Origin: Adiantum capillus-veneris
Taxonomy: Eukaryota > Streptophyta > Polypodiopsida > Polypodiales > Pteridaceae
DNA: 64,000 nt
Direction of reading: 5' to 3'
Assembly: GCA_014529385.2 (NCBI GenBank)
Contig: CM043942.1
Location: forward strand, 27,512,469-27,576,468
The notes beneath the pieces were generated by a model. It was not told the DNA's origin, made no database searches, and was given only the letters and a program-made list of their open reading frames with translations. This document shows, one piece after another, positions 14,049 to 24,492 of the stretch; the first letter of the stretch is position 1, and each line of letters begins with the position of its first letter. Both the position numbers and the translations under genes were made by a program.

Positions 14049-16900
14049 CCACTTCCTCCCACCACACAGACCCATGAAAGCCTTCTTGTAGAATGAGTGA
14101 GTGATGAAGAAATGATTTGGGAGGTGGCATCAAAGAACTCTGACCAAGATGAGATCAATGATCTAGTTCCTTTGGTAGATAATTTTCAAGAGTGACCTAC
14201 CTTGAACTTTGTAATAACACAAATTTCTTTTAAATAAAAATGTTGAGCAATCTTTGACTTGTTAAATCTTAAAATTGATAATTGCACACTTTATAGAGCA
14301 AAAAAAAAACTATAAAGACTCAATAAATTTATTTTTCCATTCAAATAAGTACTTGCAATTACAAAACAAGGAGTCAACTGTGATCATGATTCATAAACAT
14401 TACAATATATGGTGGTTTATATGCCTTTCCATTCATACTCATTAGCCAATAGCTCATTGATGCTAAAGACATTATTCTTTGCTATAGCTACGCCAGTAAG
14501 AGGCCCATATTTTTCCTCATATCATGCCATGGTGGCTTTGAGAGAAGCAAAGTTTTCCTTGAGCTCTCCTATCCATGCATCTTTCTTTACAAGCTTCATC
14601 TATACGGATGGTACACTCTTCGTTTGACTCGCCAATGTGGCCCCTTGGGTGGCCAACTCCAACCTCTAGTCATGCTCCTCTAGAAAGAGCACAATAGGCC
14701 TCTTTCTTCATGGGGGAGTTGCATCTTCTCTTTGCTGTTGGGAACTTTCCTTGGCCCTTCCCAAGTCCACACCTACATTGTGTGGGTGGTCTATCTAGTT
14801 CACCATTTGTCCAAGGATATCTTGTACAAAGAGTCTATTGTATGAAGTATATTACAATCTGATTGTGTTGGGGGTTGTGTGCTCTTTCTAGATGAAGAAA
14901 ACCAGCAACCACCTTGCTAAACCCTTGTGCTACACAGCTAAAACATTTAGTGAAAATTTGATCTTCACATGTATAGACACTCTGAAAAGAGTGGCCTTGA
15001 CCCACCATCCATGGAAAAGATCCTTGCAATGCTTATAATTAAGAGGCTCACCTTGGAGCCCCTCAGGCTCCATGTCTTGCCCAAAAAATTATGACAACCC
15101 CTCCATGTCAAACCTATGGGAGTCGTCCTATAGGATGGGTTGTTCTTTATCGTAGTCAATCTCGGCCCCAACATCTAAAATTGTGTTTGTGGAAATTTCC
15201 TATCAAGGAAAACCATATCAAAGGTTAGGTCATGATTCAATGACTCCAAAATTTTAAGAAAAAACAAAATTTTCATCAATAAGTACTTAATCCAAGCAAC
15301 AAAGATGTAATAGACCGACAACATTGAAATCTGTAATAATGACATATCACATTGCTATTCAACCATTTTTGTAGTTAATACTCAAGGCAAGTAAAAACCA
15401 TTTAAGAATCGTCATAAGATTGATGACAATTAAAAGAAACAAGGTAACTTATATTCAATATGATAGTGGAGGGTTACAATAATGTGTTACGTGATGTGAT
15501 GAAGCCACAATGGCTATCAATCATCCTATGGCTATAACCCTACTATGGGAGATAATCCATGGCCTCTCCAATATAGGCCATCTAATCCTGACAAAATTGT
15601 GTGTGCAGCTTTACAATCCATACAATTCACCAAAAATTAATTCAAGTCCAAGTTGAGTTGTTGCATGTACTTTGGTACCTACTAGAGATGATTGGTGTCA
15701 TCATCCTTGGGCAGGTACTCTAGCAAATCTAGTATATAGTTCACTAGTACATATACTTACTGTGGTTTGGTATAAACAAGTGGATTTGTAGATATGCATT
15801 CAAGTGAAACCCACTATTAACTATTCCTCCACTCTTCACATGTCAATGGTAGTAGGTTTTTACAGGAGTGGCTAAAGCTTTAAAAAAAGAAATAAAATTT
15901 GGTTTTCTTTGCTCGTGCAGAGCTCTCTAGGAACTTCTTTTTAGCAATTTACATACACTCCACACAAGTGTCACACATTTTTTTAGCACATTTTGCATGT
16001 TGTTGATAGCTCAACAACTTTCATTTGTCGATTGCAAAGTGAACTGCCTCTTGGTTGCCATCTCGACCACTTTCCATTTATCTCTCTCACACAACATGTG
16101 CAACACCTCTTGTGACCCATGGTTGTCACAGCATCGTGACAAGCCATGGGACATCATCCCCTCAATTAAAAAGATTGTCACCCTTTAGAGCCGCATGGGA
16201 CAAGCTCCCAACCGAGTGAAATCCCACATCATCATGATCTTCAAAATGCCGATAATGGCAACGGACCACGCTAACAATAATAAGGCTGCCTATCGACATG
16301 GCCTCCACAAAACCACCATCTCTAATCGGCACACATCACCCAAGGGCATGTGCCATAGCCATGCCATAGGGGAGCTCCCTTTCTATCCCTCCTTGTGCTT
16401 CAAATGATCTCCATGCTGCAATATATATAGTCTGAACTTTTTGAGCAAGACGGTGCATGGCCAGAAACTTGCACCCCTTTGGGCTCATCAAATTCCACAA
16501 AACAACTTTTTTAAAAAACCTTTTTTTTCCTCCTCTAAACCTTTCCATTTATAGAGCATTTACTACTCTTTGATCTAGTTCTTGAGCCGTCAAATCCCAC
16601 CAAAACCTTGCCATGCCAAACCGTCGGGTCCTTGCCACCTTTTTGTTTCATTGTGGACTTGAGCTGATGCGACCAAAAGGGGGGAAATCCATCTTGTACT
16701 GCTCAACTGGCAACCGCCTCAACTTCATCCTACCATAACTTTGCACCCCCAGCTCAAATTGACATGTCATTTCTTCCGGCTAGCTCCATACAGTGCAAAG
16801 TACCATCCACAACCTTGGCGAGCTCCAAAAAACACATGATGGCACAACTTCTAAGGTAGTCAGACCGGCTCAGAAATGACCCAAAAAAACGTAAAAGCTT
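14049..16900. other. unassigned sequence with weak coding-like stretch on the minus strand
   Basis: On the minus strand at about 15174-14880, an interrupted frame reads DMEGLS-stop-FFGQDMEPEGLQGEPLNYKHCKDLF, which looks like decayed protein but matches nothing I know. The rest shows no gene. The sequence from about 16650 on resembles gypsy leader and probably belongs to gypsy-1 or to the breakpoint zone. Confidence 0.3.
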
Positions 16901-16964
16901 TGTAACTTGGCAACTAGGACTTCGATTGTACTGGGGTAAAAATTTCAAGTCATTCTGAGCAAAA

Positions 16965-16988
16965 AGACATCCTACGCGTAGGATGTCT
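16965..16988. repeat. 24-bp palindrome, copy 1
   Basis: Perfect self-complementary sequence: left arm AGACATCCTACG, right arm its reverse complement, central ACGCGT. Recurs at 17089, 50378 and 51085, with a near copy at 51378. Confidence 0.95.
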
Positions 16989-17088
16989 CTAGGCCATTTT
17001 TAGGTCCAAATAAAATTCTGAGCATACCATTGTGTTGCTGGACTTAAGGGGAGTCTTTGGACCAAATTTTTTTCAATTCTGAGCATAT

Positions 17089-17112
17089 AGACATCCTACG
17101 CGTAGGATGTCT
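17089..17112. repeat. 24-bp palindrome, copy 2
   Basis: Identical to the copy at 16965, 124 bp downstream, with similar flanks (TTCTGAGCA... before it, AGGCCANTTTTAGG... after it). Confidence 0.95.
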
Positions 17113-17922
17113 TCAGGCCAGTTTTAGGGTCCAACTATAATTTTGACCATACAAGAGTGTTCACAGTGTCACAGAGATCCAAAATCTTCTTTCAAAATTG
17201 AATTTGGACTCATTTTGACCATTCTAAACTGCATTTCACTGTTTTGGCAATAACTTTCACAAATGGTATCGGATCAGAAAAGTTTTTATGTCAAAACGTA
17301 GCTTGAGAGAGACACTACAAATCTTAGAGCAAAAATTGAACTAAATGCATGCCGACGGCAACCATTTAGTTCAACTTTGAAAAAAAAAAAAACGTCGTTT
17401 AAGGCCTCAAAATGCATCCGAAAGTCAGGGGTGTCTAAAATCGACAGTTCGAAAGAATTGTGAGAAAACGGTCACGGTTTTTGAAGACTGCTAATTTCAA
17501 TCTGCTAAGCTAGCAAATTGAAATTATATTTTGGGAAAACCATTGGTCACCCGCGGAAAGGTGTAAAAGTTAACTATGGCCTAGTGTACGTCCATACACA
17601 AATCAGGTAGCACTAAGACCATACACAAGGACTCTTGATTTTGCAAAAACAGACGCAAGTTTTGGAGAACTTTAACACAAGATTTGTGCTAGCATATCAC
17701 TGCGACTTGTGCATAATTCTCTTGTGCTAGCTTAAGTTTAGTTCAGCTAAAAGCAAACTTGAAAGTCACTTCCGAGCTGAAGGAACAAGTGTGGCCGTCA
17801 AAGGTACATCAAGAATTTTTGCATTCATTGTGAAAAAGTTTGCCAGCTAAATAGAATTTTGCAGATTGTGTGCTAAAGTGAACACAGGTTAGCTCGATTC
17901 AAGAATCTCTACGAAGGGAGCA

Positions 17923-17986
17923 GTCGTTGTAGTATAGTGGCAAGTTGCATAACTTATCACAGTGCTTCCACTAGATCGAGGCCTGC
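17923..17986 (+). ncRNA. tRNA-Asp-like relic in the gypsy-1 leader
   Basis: The first 23 bases (GTCGTTGTAGTATAGTGG plus CAAGT) equal the 5' end of plant tRNA-Asp except one T-to-C. This includes a perfect box A region (TAGTATAGTGG). Without gaps, positions 33-38 read TATCAC against TGTCAC of the anticodon loop. Positions 52-57 read GATCGA against GTTCGA of box B, followed by CC at 60-61. The stems do not pair and the acceptor 3' strand is missing, so it is not a working tRNA. Gypsy-1 primes with a tRNA-Asp-type PBS, which makes capture of its own primer tRNA plausible. Confidence 0.6.
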
Positions 17987-18226
17987 TAAAAAGCTCTAGG
18001 AAAAGCAAGAAGCCAGACAAGACAATATCAACCGTGGCAAGCAAGGGAGATAAGAAGTTCAAGCAAAGCCCAGTTCAGAAAACTCAGAGATTAAGGCATC
18101 CACAAAAGTTGAAGGACCTCAAGCGAAAAAGACCGACACAAGGGTGCTAATAATTTTTATTAGCATTGAGGCAAGCAATTAGAGATATCACCGAACAGAT
18201 ACAACAAGGAAGTCAAGACGAAAGCA

Positions 18227-18865
18227 ATGGCGTCTCAAAGGAATCAAACCAGTCGAGATGAAGCTTCAAGTACATCCACAAAAATTACTAGCGAGAAAAT
18301 TTGGATCTATCTAATTGGCCACTACAAAGGACTGCCATGCTATGAGGATGAAAATTGGAATTTGTACATCAAGACAAAGAAAGATACAGAGGAAACTCGG
18401 ACATCTCAATATGTGGAAGTTGAAACAGCGAAGAATGTACTACACCGACATCCAGATTTCATGGAAGACTGTCTGGGATCAATTTACATGAGGCACGGAA
18501 AATACATCGACAATGAGATAGAAATGTTGTACAAGGATCAACTTACAGAACTCTACGCATATCCTCCAAGTATTTTTCTGTACAAAGCACAAGATGGAAA
18601 ATGGAAAATTGGTACCCTCTATGGAGACGAAGACGGTCAATACTACACGGCTGTCACAAGTCATGAAGTTCCTGTAGAAAACAATCATTATTTTGCAGCA
18701 GAAGCTTTTGGCTCAAGAGGAGAAGACTACATGTCTAAAGGTTGTAATGTATACCATCTCGTCATGGGTTTACCTCTAACTACGCACCTCGAAGAATTGA
18801 CACCTACAGCTGTCAATGCAGAAATGAGTGACACACCACATGACACACAACAAGGCACAACATAA
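18227..18865 (+). CDS. gypsy-1 gag-like ORF, N-terminal piece
   Basis: The ATG at 18227 sits in a favourable AGCAATGGCG context and opens a 212-codon frame. The product has a Ser/Thr-rich start, a central folded-looking part (EKIWIYLIGHYKGLPCYEDENWNL ... LYKAQDGKWKIGTLYGDEDG) and an acidic/Thr-rich tail. I recognise no Pfam-like domain. Position after the leader and before a CCHC knuckle argues for gag. It ends at a stop, and the next frames (18929, 19244) probably continue the same polyprotein after mutations. Confidence 0.5.
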   Translation: MASQRNQTSRDEASSTSTKITSEKIWIYLIGHYKGLPCYEDENWNLYIKTKKDTEETRTSQYVEVETAKNVLHRHPDFMEDCLGSIYMRHGKYIDNEIEMLYKDQLTELYAYPPSIFLYKAQDGKWKIGTLYGDEDGQYYTAVTSHEVPVENNHYFAAEAFGSRGEDYMSKGCNVYHLVMGLPLTTHLEELTPTAVNAEMSDTPHDTQQGTT

Positions 18866-18928
18866 GACACCACATGGAAAGACACAACACAAGTCTCGTG
18901 CACCGCACCAGCACAAGAAGTACCAGCT

Positions 18929-19621
18929 ATGAAGATAGCACAACTTCAAAAAGAACTAGCTCGGTCTCAAGAGCTACTTAACAAAGCAGAAGAAGTCATA
19001 TCATCAGGCATTGAACAGATGCCAACATCAAATATGAAACCCTCTTGGATGGGGGGAGTTCAAACTCAACAAAGAGACCCTATCTCTTCAAGAGTGGGAT
19101 TAAGAAGTCCAGCTTTACAAGAAGTAGTGTCCTTTTTAGGAGCCCGAGTGGAATTTCAAGAAGCATAGGAAGATGCCGAGCCGGAGGAGAGACCACTAGA
19201 AATTCACAATGCCCAATGTAGAAGGTCAGGTCAAGATGTCATTGTGGTCGACAAATACGATAGGCAGTATGAAATAGCCGATGTGAAAAATATGGATGAG
19301 TTTAGCAATTGTGGGAAACCTGTAATTCACATACTTGGACCCCGTCCAAAAGCACCATCAAGGGAAACAAAAAACAAAGATTCGGTTCAATCTTCACCCT
19401 CGGTGCAGAACTCGCCAAAATCAACTCAGAAACATAGCCCTAAAGCTATGCAGAAGCCCCACATCAAAGACCATATACTGATGGAAGATTTAGCATTACA
19501 ACTGCTAGAAAGCATGGATAGTGATTTGATTTTGTATGCAAGCAATGATGGAAGCTATTTTCAGCTTCTCAAGGACAAGACGATAAAGGATAAAGAGACA
19601 AAGCCAGTTGGATACACCTAA
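18929..19621 (+). pseudogene. gypsy-1 polyprotein, interrupted middle part
   Basis: Two open pieces, 18929-19168 (KIAQLQKELARSQELLNKAEE, coiled-coil-like) and 19244-19621 (VDKYDRQYEIADVKNMDEF..., Ser/Pro/Lys-rich), are separated by a single TAG near 19167. They continue the gag region towards the zinc knuckle. No known domain is visible. Confidence 0.45.
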
Positions 19622-19757
19622 GTCAATCATAACCTATAGGTTCATGCATGCAAAGAAGACGTCATATCTGTATCTAGATACCACAAGAAACCATTATCAA
19701 TAGTATTATGGAAAGCTGCCTCGTCCAAAGGGTGCTCATGTTCAGACAACAACATAT

Positions 19758-19796
19758 TGCGACCAATGTGCCATTGGTCATTTAGTGAAGGACTGC
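19758..19796 (+). pseudogene. gypsy-1 CCHC zinc knuckle
   Basis: The frame reads CDQCAIGHLVKDC, an exact CX2CX4HX4C retroviral-type knuckle for nucleic-acid binding, followed by PAKLYMEKKKQQ. It lies in a short frame between two longer ones, so the polyprotein is broken by stops here. It is the firmest sign that this element is a retrotransposon gag. Confidence 0.85.
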
Positions 19797-19913
19797 CCAG
19801 CAAAGCTCTACATGGAAAAGAAGAAGCAACAAGCCAAAAGCAAAGTTTAGACAGTGACAACAAGGGAACAGAAGAAATAATCCCCAAGAAGATCTCCGGA
19901 AAAGAAGCAGATC

Positions 19914-21200
19914 TTGTCACAGAGCACAAAAGATAGGCTCAAGACACAGTTGCTTGAAGTCAAGGGTATCAACGACATTATCATAGAGAATCAAGCTTTC
20001 AAAAAAGATCAATTGAATCAGATGATTCAAGATCGCTTAAAGAACCTCAGTGATAACAAGTCAAAGCATCCACAAGGTGATGAAGATGAAGCTCGCAGTT
20101 CAAGGTTCGAGAGCAAAAGAAGCCAAGATTCTGACGATAGTGAGCCAACACAAGAAGAGGTGGCAGAGGTAACAAAAAATCTTAGTGCCACGTCACAAGT
20201 GGAAGACATGCAAATAGAGTCAATGGATGAAGCTGAAAGTCTACCAAATAAATTTTCTATTGTGGACTCTTCATTGGTGATTGAACAAATCAAAGAGTAT
20301 GAGAAGCTAAAAGAAGATGTAACTAAAGACATAGAATGCACAAGAGAACAGGAAATGACTGAGTCGAAGATTGACTACCAAGGACAAGAAATACAGGATA
20401 TGAATGAATATTTTCGAGAAGAGACTATACAAAAACCCATGGAACAATGGAAACCAAAGGCCATGGCGACCATTGCATCAGAAGAAGAGAGTCAACCTCA
20501 ACATCCTGCTACACAAGCTTCAAAACATTTCCAAGAAGAAAAGTCACCATTGAATGACCTTCAAGTGCTAGAAGAAGTAAACAGTGACAGAGATCTTCTG
20601 AAATCAAGAATCAAGGCGTCGCAGTCAGAAACTAGCAATGAACACCAACAAGCAGCTACAACAGAAGATAGTAAGCACTTGGGACATGCTACAACCAGTC
20701 AAATGACAAAGAAGTTCAACATACAAGAGGATGACAAAGCCTTCAAGGCACAAAAGTCCAAGAAAAGTACCGAAAGCAACGAGGACATCAGCTGCTTGGC
20801 AACCAACAAGAAGATTAAATTCTCCTTGGATGTGTGTGAGAAACTCAAATTCAACTTTACAGCAGATATACATTGCACTGCCACGACTAATGTCATGTCT
20901 TATGGCCTGTGGTTACTTCTAGGTAAGCCAGAACTGTATGAAATTCAGGTACAGGTTCCTATATCACATGGAATAGCCGTCACAAGTTTAGGGATTGCAG
21001 AAGCTACCCTTAAACTACGGTCAAAGGTAATCAAAGACAAATTCCTCGTGGTGAATTCCTCCAAAATGAGTACACATTTGATTTTGTCCAAGCACTGGGC
21101 AAAAACATTGGCAGAAGAACCTGAATTTTCAACAATGGTCATCATGCCTAGCTCTCAAGAAATCCAGCCTATGACCGCTCCAAGATTCTCGGTTTGCTGA
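19914..21200 (+). CDS. gypsy-1 polyprotein segment with degenerate protease-like domain
   Basis: An open frame of 428 codons opening with an AGC-type start, so it is a polyprotein piece rather than a separate gene. Residues 1-290 are highly charged and low-complexity. Residues 305-415 resemble a retropepsin: ADIHCTATTNVMSYGLW aligns with the D-[ST]-G-A-TTN-x-[IM]-S pattern, and THLILSKHWAKTL aligns with the ILGRPW segment. The catalytic Asp-Ser-Gly is replaced by His-Cys-Thr. Long openness despite the lost triad is unusual. No reverse transcriptase follows. Confidence 0.5.
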   Translation: MSQSTKDRLKTQLLEVKGINDIIIENQAFKKDQLNQMIQDRLKNLSDNKSKHPQGDEDEARSSRFESKRSQDSDDSEPTQEEVAEVTKNLSATSQVEDMQIESMDEAESLPNKFSIVDSSLVIEQIKEYEKLKEDVTKDIECTREQEMTESKIDYQGQEIQDMNEYFREETIQKPMEQWKPKAMATIASEEESQPQHPATQASKHFQEEKSPLNDLQVLEEVNSDRDLLKSRIKASQSETSNEHQQAATTEDSKHLGHATTSQMTKKFNIQEDDKAFKAQKSKKSTESNEDISCLATNKKIKFSLDVCEKLKFNFTADIHCTATTNVMSYGLWLLLGKPELYEIQVQVPISHGIAVTSLGIAEATLKLRSKVIKDKFLVVNSSKMSTHLILSKHWAKTLAEEPEFSTMVIMPSSQEIQPMTAPRFSVC

Positions 21201-21228
21201 CAAAGGAAAAGCTAAAGTTAGCACACAA

Positions 21229-22280
21229 ATGTCCTACCAACACACACATCCTCTTCAATCAAATTCTTCAGTCCAACCCACTCAGGTTCAAGACAATGCT
21301 TCTATATCAACGGTCAATACGCTTACATGCCCAAGGCAGACTCCAAAGAAATTTTTTCAACCAAAATACCCTACACTGCGAGATCACAGCCGCCAAAGGT
21401 TTTCAAAGGTCTGCATTAAAGCTGAAGAAATAAAGATCAAGGACCCAATGTGGGTAAATGATCCTAGCCAATTGACGAAAGATAAACACATGGGATGGAT
21501 AGCCTCCCACCACAGCTTAGCAGAGCAAGGCTATTATGAGGGGCAAAAGAAACTTTGGTTACCAAAACCACAGACCTCGGCTTATGTGGTGGATAAAGGT
21601 TTCAAAAGCGTCCCCAAAAGCAACAAAGCTCATATTTATATCACCAAAGGAGACCAGCCAACAATTCTTGCCAAAGGTACGCAAGAAATTTCAAATCCAG
21701 CTGGCCTTCATACCAACATAAAACTTCATCGATAAATACCCCCAAAAATGGCACTCTTGTACATCTCAATACAACATCAAAAATATCATGGGAAGTGCCA
21801 TCTACAGTTCTTCAAGCACAAGGTTACTATCAAGGAAATCGGAGAATCTGGCTACCAAAGATGCCAGGTAAACATTCTTCAATCCGACGACTTCAGCATG
21901 AGAATAATCGCAATTTCACGGAAAGCAAAATCAAGGACAATTTCACAATCAAGGCAAAGGATAACTGCAAAGATATGCTAATCACACGATGCAGATACAA
22001 ATGGGTGCCAAAAGAACAACACATAACGAAGAAGATTGAAGTCATCTCTAGCTCTCAAGAAATGTCAAGACATGATAGACAAAGTGTTACGGAGAATGGA
22101 GAGAGCCAATCTTCTCAACCAAGGGACCAACAACAACAAAAAGAAATTTTGACAACCAAGGTCACCCAGGTATGGCAAAAGAAACCAATATTGCCAGTAT
22201 GGTCCTTTACAAATCCTCTCTTCAAGGATGGGAGTTTTGAATTTCAAAACCTATTCTTGGTCGAAAGCTCCAGAGAGTAA
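21229..22280 (+). pseudogene. gypsy-1 C-terminal region with QGYYxG...W-P-K repeats
   Basis: Two overlapping frames (21229-21735 and 21795-22280) carry repeated peptide blocks: EQGYYEGQKKLWLPKP (near 21525), AQGYYQGNRRIWLPKM (near 21816) and CRYKWVPKEQ (near 21990). The same motif occurs in gypsy-2 at 28520-28830. The 20 bases CAAGGTTACTATCAAGGAAA are identical at 21819 and 28658. A frameshift lies near 21740-21795. Function unknown; the sequence sits where pol would be in an autonomous element. Confidence 0.5.
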
Positions 22281-23272
22281 GTCAAGTCGCCATAAAAATC
22301 ATGGCATAAGAGTCAAGAGTTGGGCAGCTGAGCCACTAAATGAGCAAGCGTCAGACCCAAGCTTCATGTCTTAATATTTTTTGTGGTCTATGAGTCTAGA
22401 TATTTAGATTATAGCTCAAGCTGGAAGAGTTGAGCATATTGTGAAATTGAGTCGCTCATGCTGGATAGGTGAGCATAACAGTCAAAGTCTACTATTTCAA
22501 ATGGTGGAGTGGCAGAGTAGTCCAGGAAACACTCACACACATGAACACAGTGAGGAGAGTGGAAAAAACCTCGTGACCCTTCTTGTGAGTAATGGCAGCT
22601 CTTGAAGTCAAATATATTTTTGCTTCTCTAGCTACGTTCACTCCTGGAAGCACCCATTCAAACTCTTCTCGCACCGCATATTTTTTCCCATGCATTATCT
22701 GTGCAAGCATATATAATGTCCCATCATTGGACATTTGCATTCGGCACGCTTTTTGTGTTCCACTCGTATTTTTTTCCCACCACTGGGTTTTTCCCTTTAG
22801 TCCTATCCAGGTATCCAAGACCTTCATTTTGTAATATACGCCACATTTTATTTTTACTATTTTATTTTTCTTATAAAAACACAAAAAAGTAGACCAACGA
22901 CATCCCCAAACAACTACATGCTCATAAGATAGAAGATCAAAGGGGAACGGTCCAGAAAAAATTCAAAAAGGCTTCAAGTTTACAGGTACACATGCAGGAT
23001 GACACCCAAAGAACAAGCAATATAGAGCTACCATGGTAAAGACTTGCTGCAACAACAAACCTCACTCGACTTATTCACGCTACAACAACCAATCAGAGGG
23101 GCAGAGCTATGGCTTCAACTACACTACATGTACAAGAAAAAAGTAACTCTACAACATACAAAGCATCTGGTAGAAGCAACTGCAACAACAAAAGCTTCAA
23201 CCAACACCAAAACATGAAGCACTCGTCAAAGACACTGCAGACATAGGGTCTTGTCAGGGACGACAAGACTTC
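22281..23272 (+). mobile_element. gypsy-1 3' untranslated internal region
   Basis: No coding frame supported between the last polyprotein piece and the polypurine tract. Short frames on either strand look random. Confidence 0.45.
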
Positions 23273-23285
23273 GGAGGGGGAGAGT
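23273..23285 (+). promoter_or_regulatory. gypsy-1 polypurine tract
   Basis: An all-purine run (GGAGGGGGAGAG) ends one base before the TG of LTR1, the expected plus-strand priming site. Confidence 0.75.
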
Positions 23286-24487
23286 GTTGAAAGGTCAACC
23301 TTTCAACAACGCTTCCACAAAGATTCCATAAAGATCCCTCAAAGATTCTCTAAAGATTCCAAATAAAGATGTTGACGAAGTGATGAAGACTTGACCTTTC
23401 AACAACGCTTCCACAAAGATTCCATAAAGATCCCTCAAAGATTCTCTAAAGATTCCAAATAAAGATGCTGACGAAGTGATGAAGACGAAGATGAATACTG
23501 TAATGTGAAGATACAAGCTCATGGACATCATCGAATATCTCGTTATTATTATTTTGAGCCATTACGACCACTTTTGTAATGTTTACGGGAACTTCATATT
23601 TTAAGTCGGCAATTGTATTTAGGCCATAGATGCTTGTTGGATGAGCAAAGCCAGCTCACAGTGTTGTAATTAAGCTCTATAGAAGCCTAGGGACAAATCA
23701 AGTCATTTTGGTCGGACATTAGGTTTTCTAAGGCTTAGTATATAAGCAAAAACCTAAAGCCTTAGTATCTAAGGATTAGTATATAAGCAAAAACCTAAAG
23801 CTTTGTAAAGAGACTTCTAATAATCTTATCTTCTGTGTCAATTGGGAGACTGCGAGAGAGTGAGAGAGTGTTTGTGTGTGCTACAAGAGCTACGGTGATC
23901 AGAATCGCAAACAGAGAGCAACAGCGTGTTGCCCACGAGGAGAGCTACACGTTGATGCTTACATCACGCGCGTTCGTCTATGTTTTGGCAGATTCACCCG
24001 TGAGCTACTTTTGGAGATTCGGTGAGTAAACGTTTTCCGTTTTTGCCATTCAGCATATCCATGCAATCAGAGCGAGTAGAGCTACACATTAGGCACTTTA
24101 CTTTTTGGAAACGTCAACCTGCAAAAACCGGCCAGACATCCTACGCGTTTTCTGCACGGAGGGTATTGGGTAGGTTTTTTTGGTCACGGACCTTAGGGAG
24201 AGTGGCCTATTGGTGTTGATAGGATATCCCTCAAGTTTTGTAACGTTTCGAGAACGTCTAATGGGCTTTTGGCTTGCGGTAGCATCATAGGAGACTCTCA
24301 CATTCACAGAACCGATGACATGTAGAGTTGATATCTTTGTAGGAATTAGTCATTAGTCGGTCGAGTAGAGGTTGACACCCTTTGCTTGCTTCCACGCGCC
24401 TGCGGGTCGAGCTTTGTCCTTAGTTGACATTATATGTTAGGTGAGTTCTCGCTATGCTGACGTCCGTCACAGCGTATCCGTCCAACA
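23286..24487 (+). mobile_element. gypsy-1 3' LTR (LTR1)
   Basis: 1202 bp, from TGTTGAAAGGTC to CCGTCCAACA, preceded by the polypurine tract. It is matched by the reverse-complement copy at 51887-52941 (1055 bp). The size difference comes mainly from two internal duplications: about 106-113 bp near 23290-23500 (ACCTTTCAACAACGCTTCC... twice) and 41 bp carrying the TATA box (23739 and 23780). A GAGAGAGTGAGAGAGTG tract follows the TATA box. AGACATCCTACGCGT at 24134 is a half-copy of the leader palindrome. No primer site follows the LTR, so it is the 3' copy. Confidence 0.9.
23739..23786 (+). promoter_or_regulatory. doubled TATA box in LTR1
   Basis: TATATAAGCAAAAACCTAAAG occurs at 23739 and 23780. 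The matching 5' LTR has only one copy (near 52580). A purine-rich putative start region follows about 70 bp downstream. Confidence 0.65.
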
Positions 24488-24492
24488 GTCAA
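24488..24492 (+). repeat. target-site duplication GTCAA of gypsy-1 (3' side)
   Basis: GTCAA follows LTR1 directly. The same five bases (as TTGAC on the plus strand) flank the outer edge of the minus-strand LTR1 at 52942-52946. Confidence 0.85.

Larger units (their letters stand above)
16900..18226 (+). mobile_element. gypsy-1 5' leader (3' side of the inversion breakpoint)
   Basis: Non-coding leader preceding the gag ATG at 18227. It contains two copies of a 24-bp perfect palindrome (16965-16988 and 17089-17112) within a unit of about 124 bp, and a tRNA-Asp-like stretch at 17923-17986. The phrase GACTTAAGGGGAGTCTTTGG...TTCTGAGC...GACATCCTA at 17041 has a reverse-complement relative at 50650-50720 (GACTAGGGGAATCTTTGG). 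This ties it to the leader of the minus-strand half of the same element. Confidence 0.65.

Noticed and set aside
17923-17995. Functional tRNA-Asp gene
   Set aside because: Acceptor 3' strand missing, anticodon and T stems unpaired, and the anticodon first base changed; only a relic is supported.
20027-20341. Minus-strand frame of 104 residues
   Set aside because: Antisense shadow of the gypsy-1 polyprotein; Ser-rich because the sense strand is Glu/Lys-rich.
23286-24487. 5' LTR of the element whose gag follows at 24488
   Set aside because: No primer-binding site follows and the next bases are mid-gag. The PPT in front and the PBS-bearing partner at 51887 show it is a 3' LTR.
24454-24487. Gag start codon inside LTR1 (ATG at 24454)
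   Set aside because: These codons belong to LTR1. The true upstream gag piece is at 53340-52942 on the other strand.
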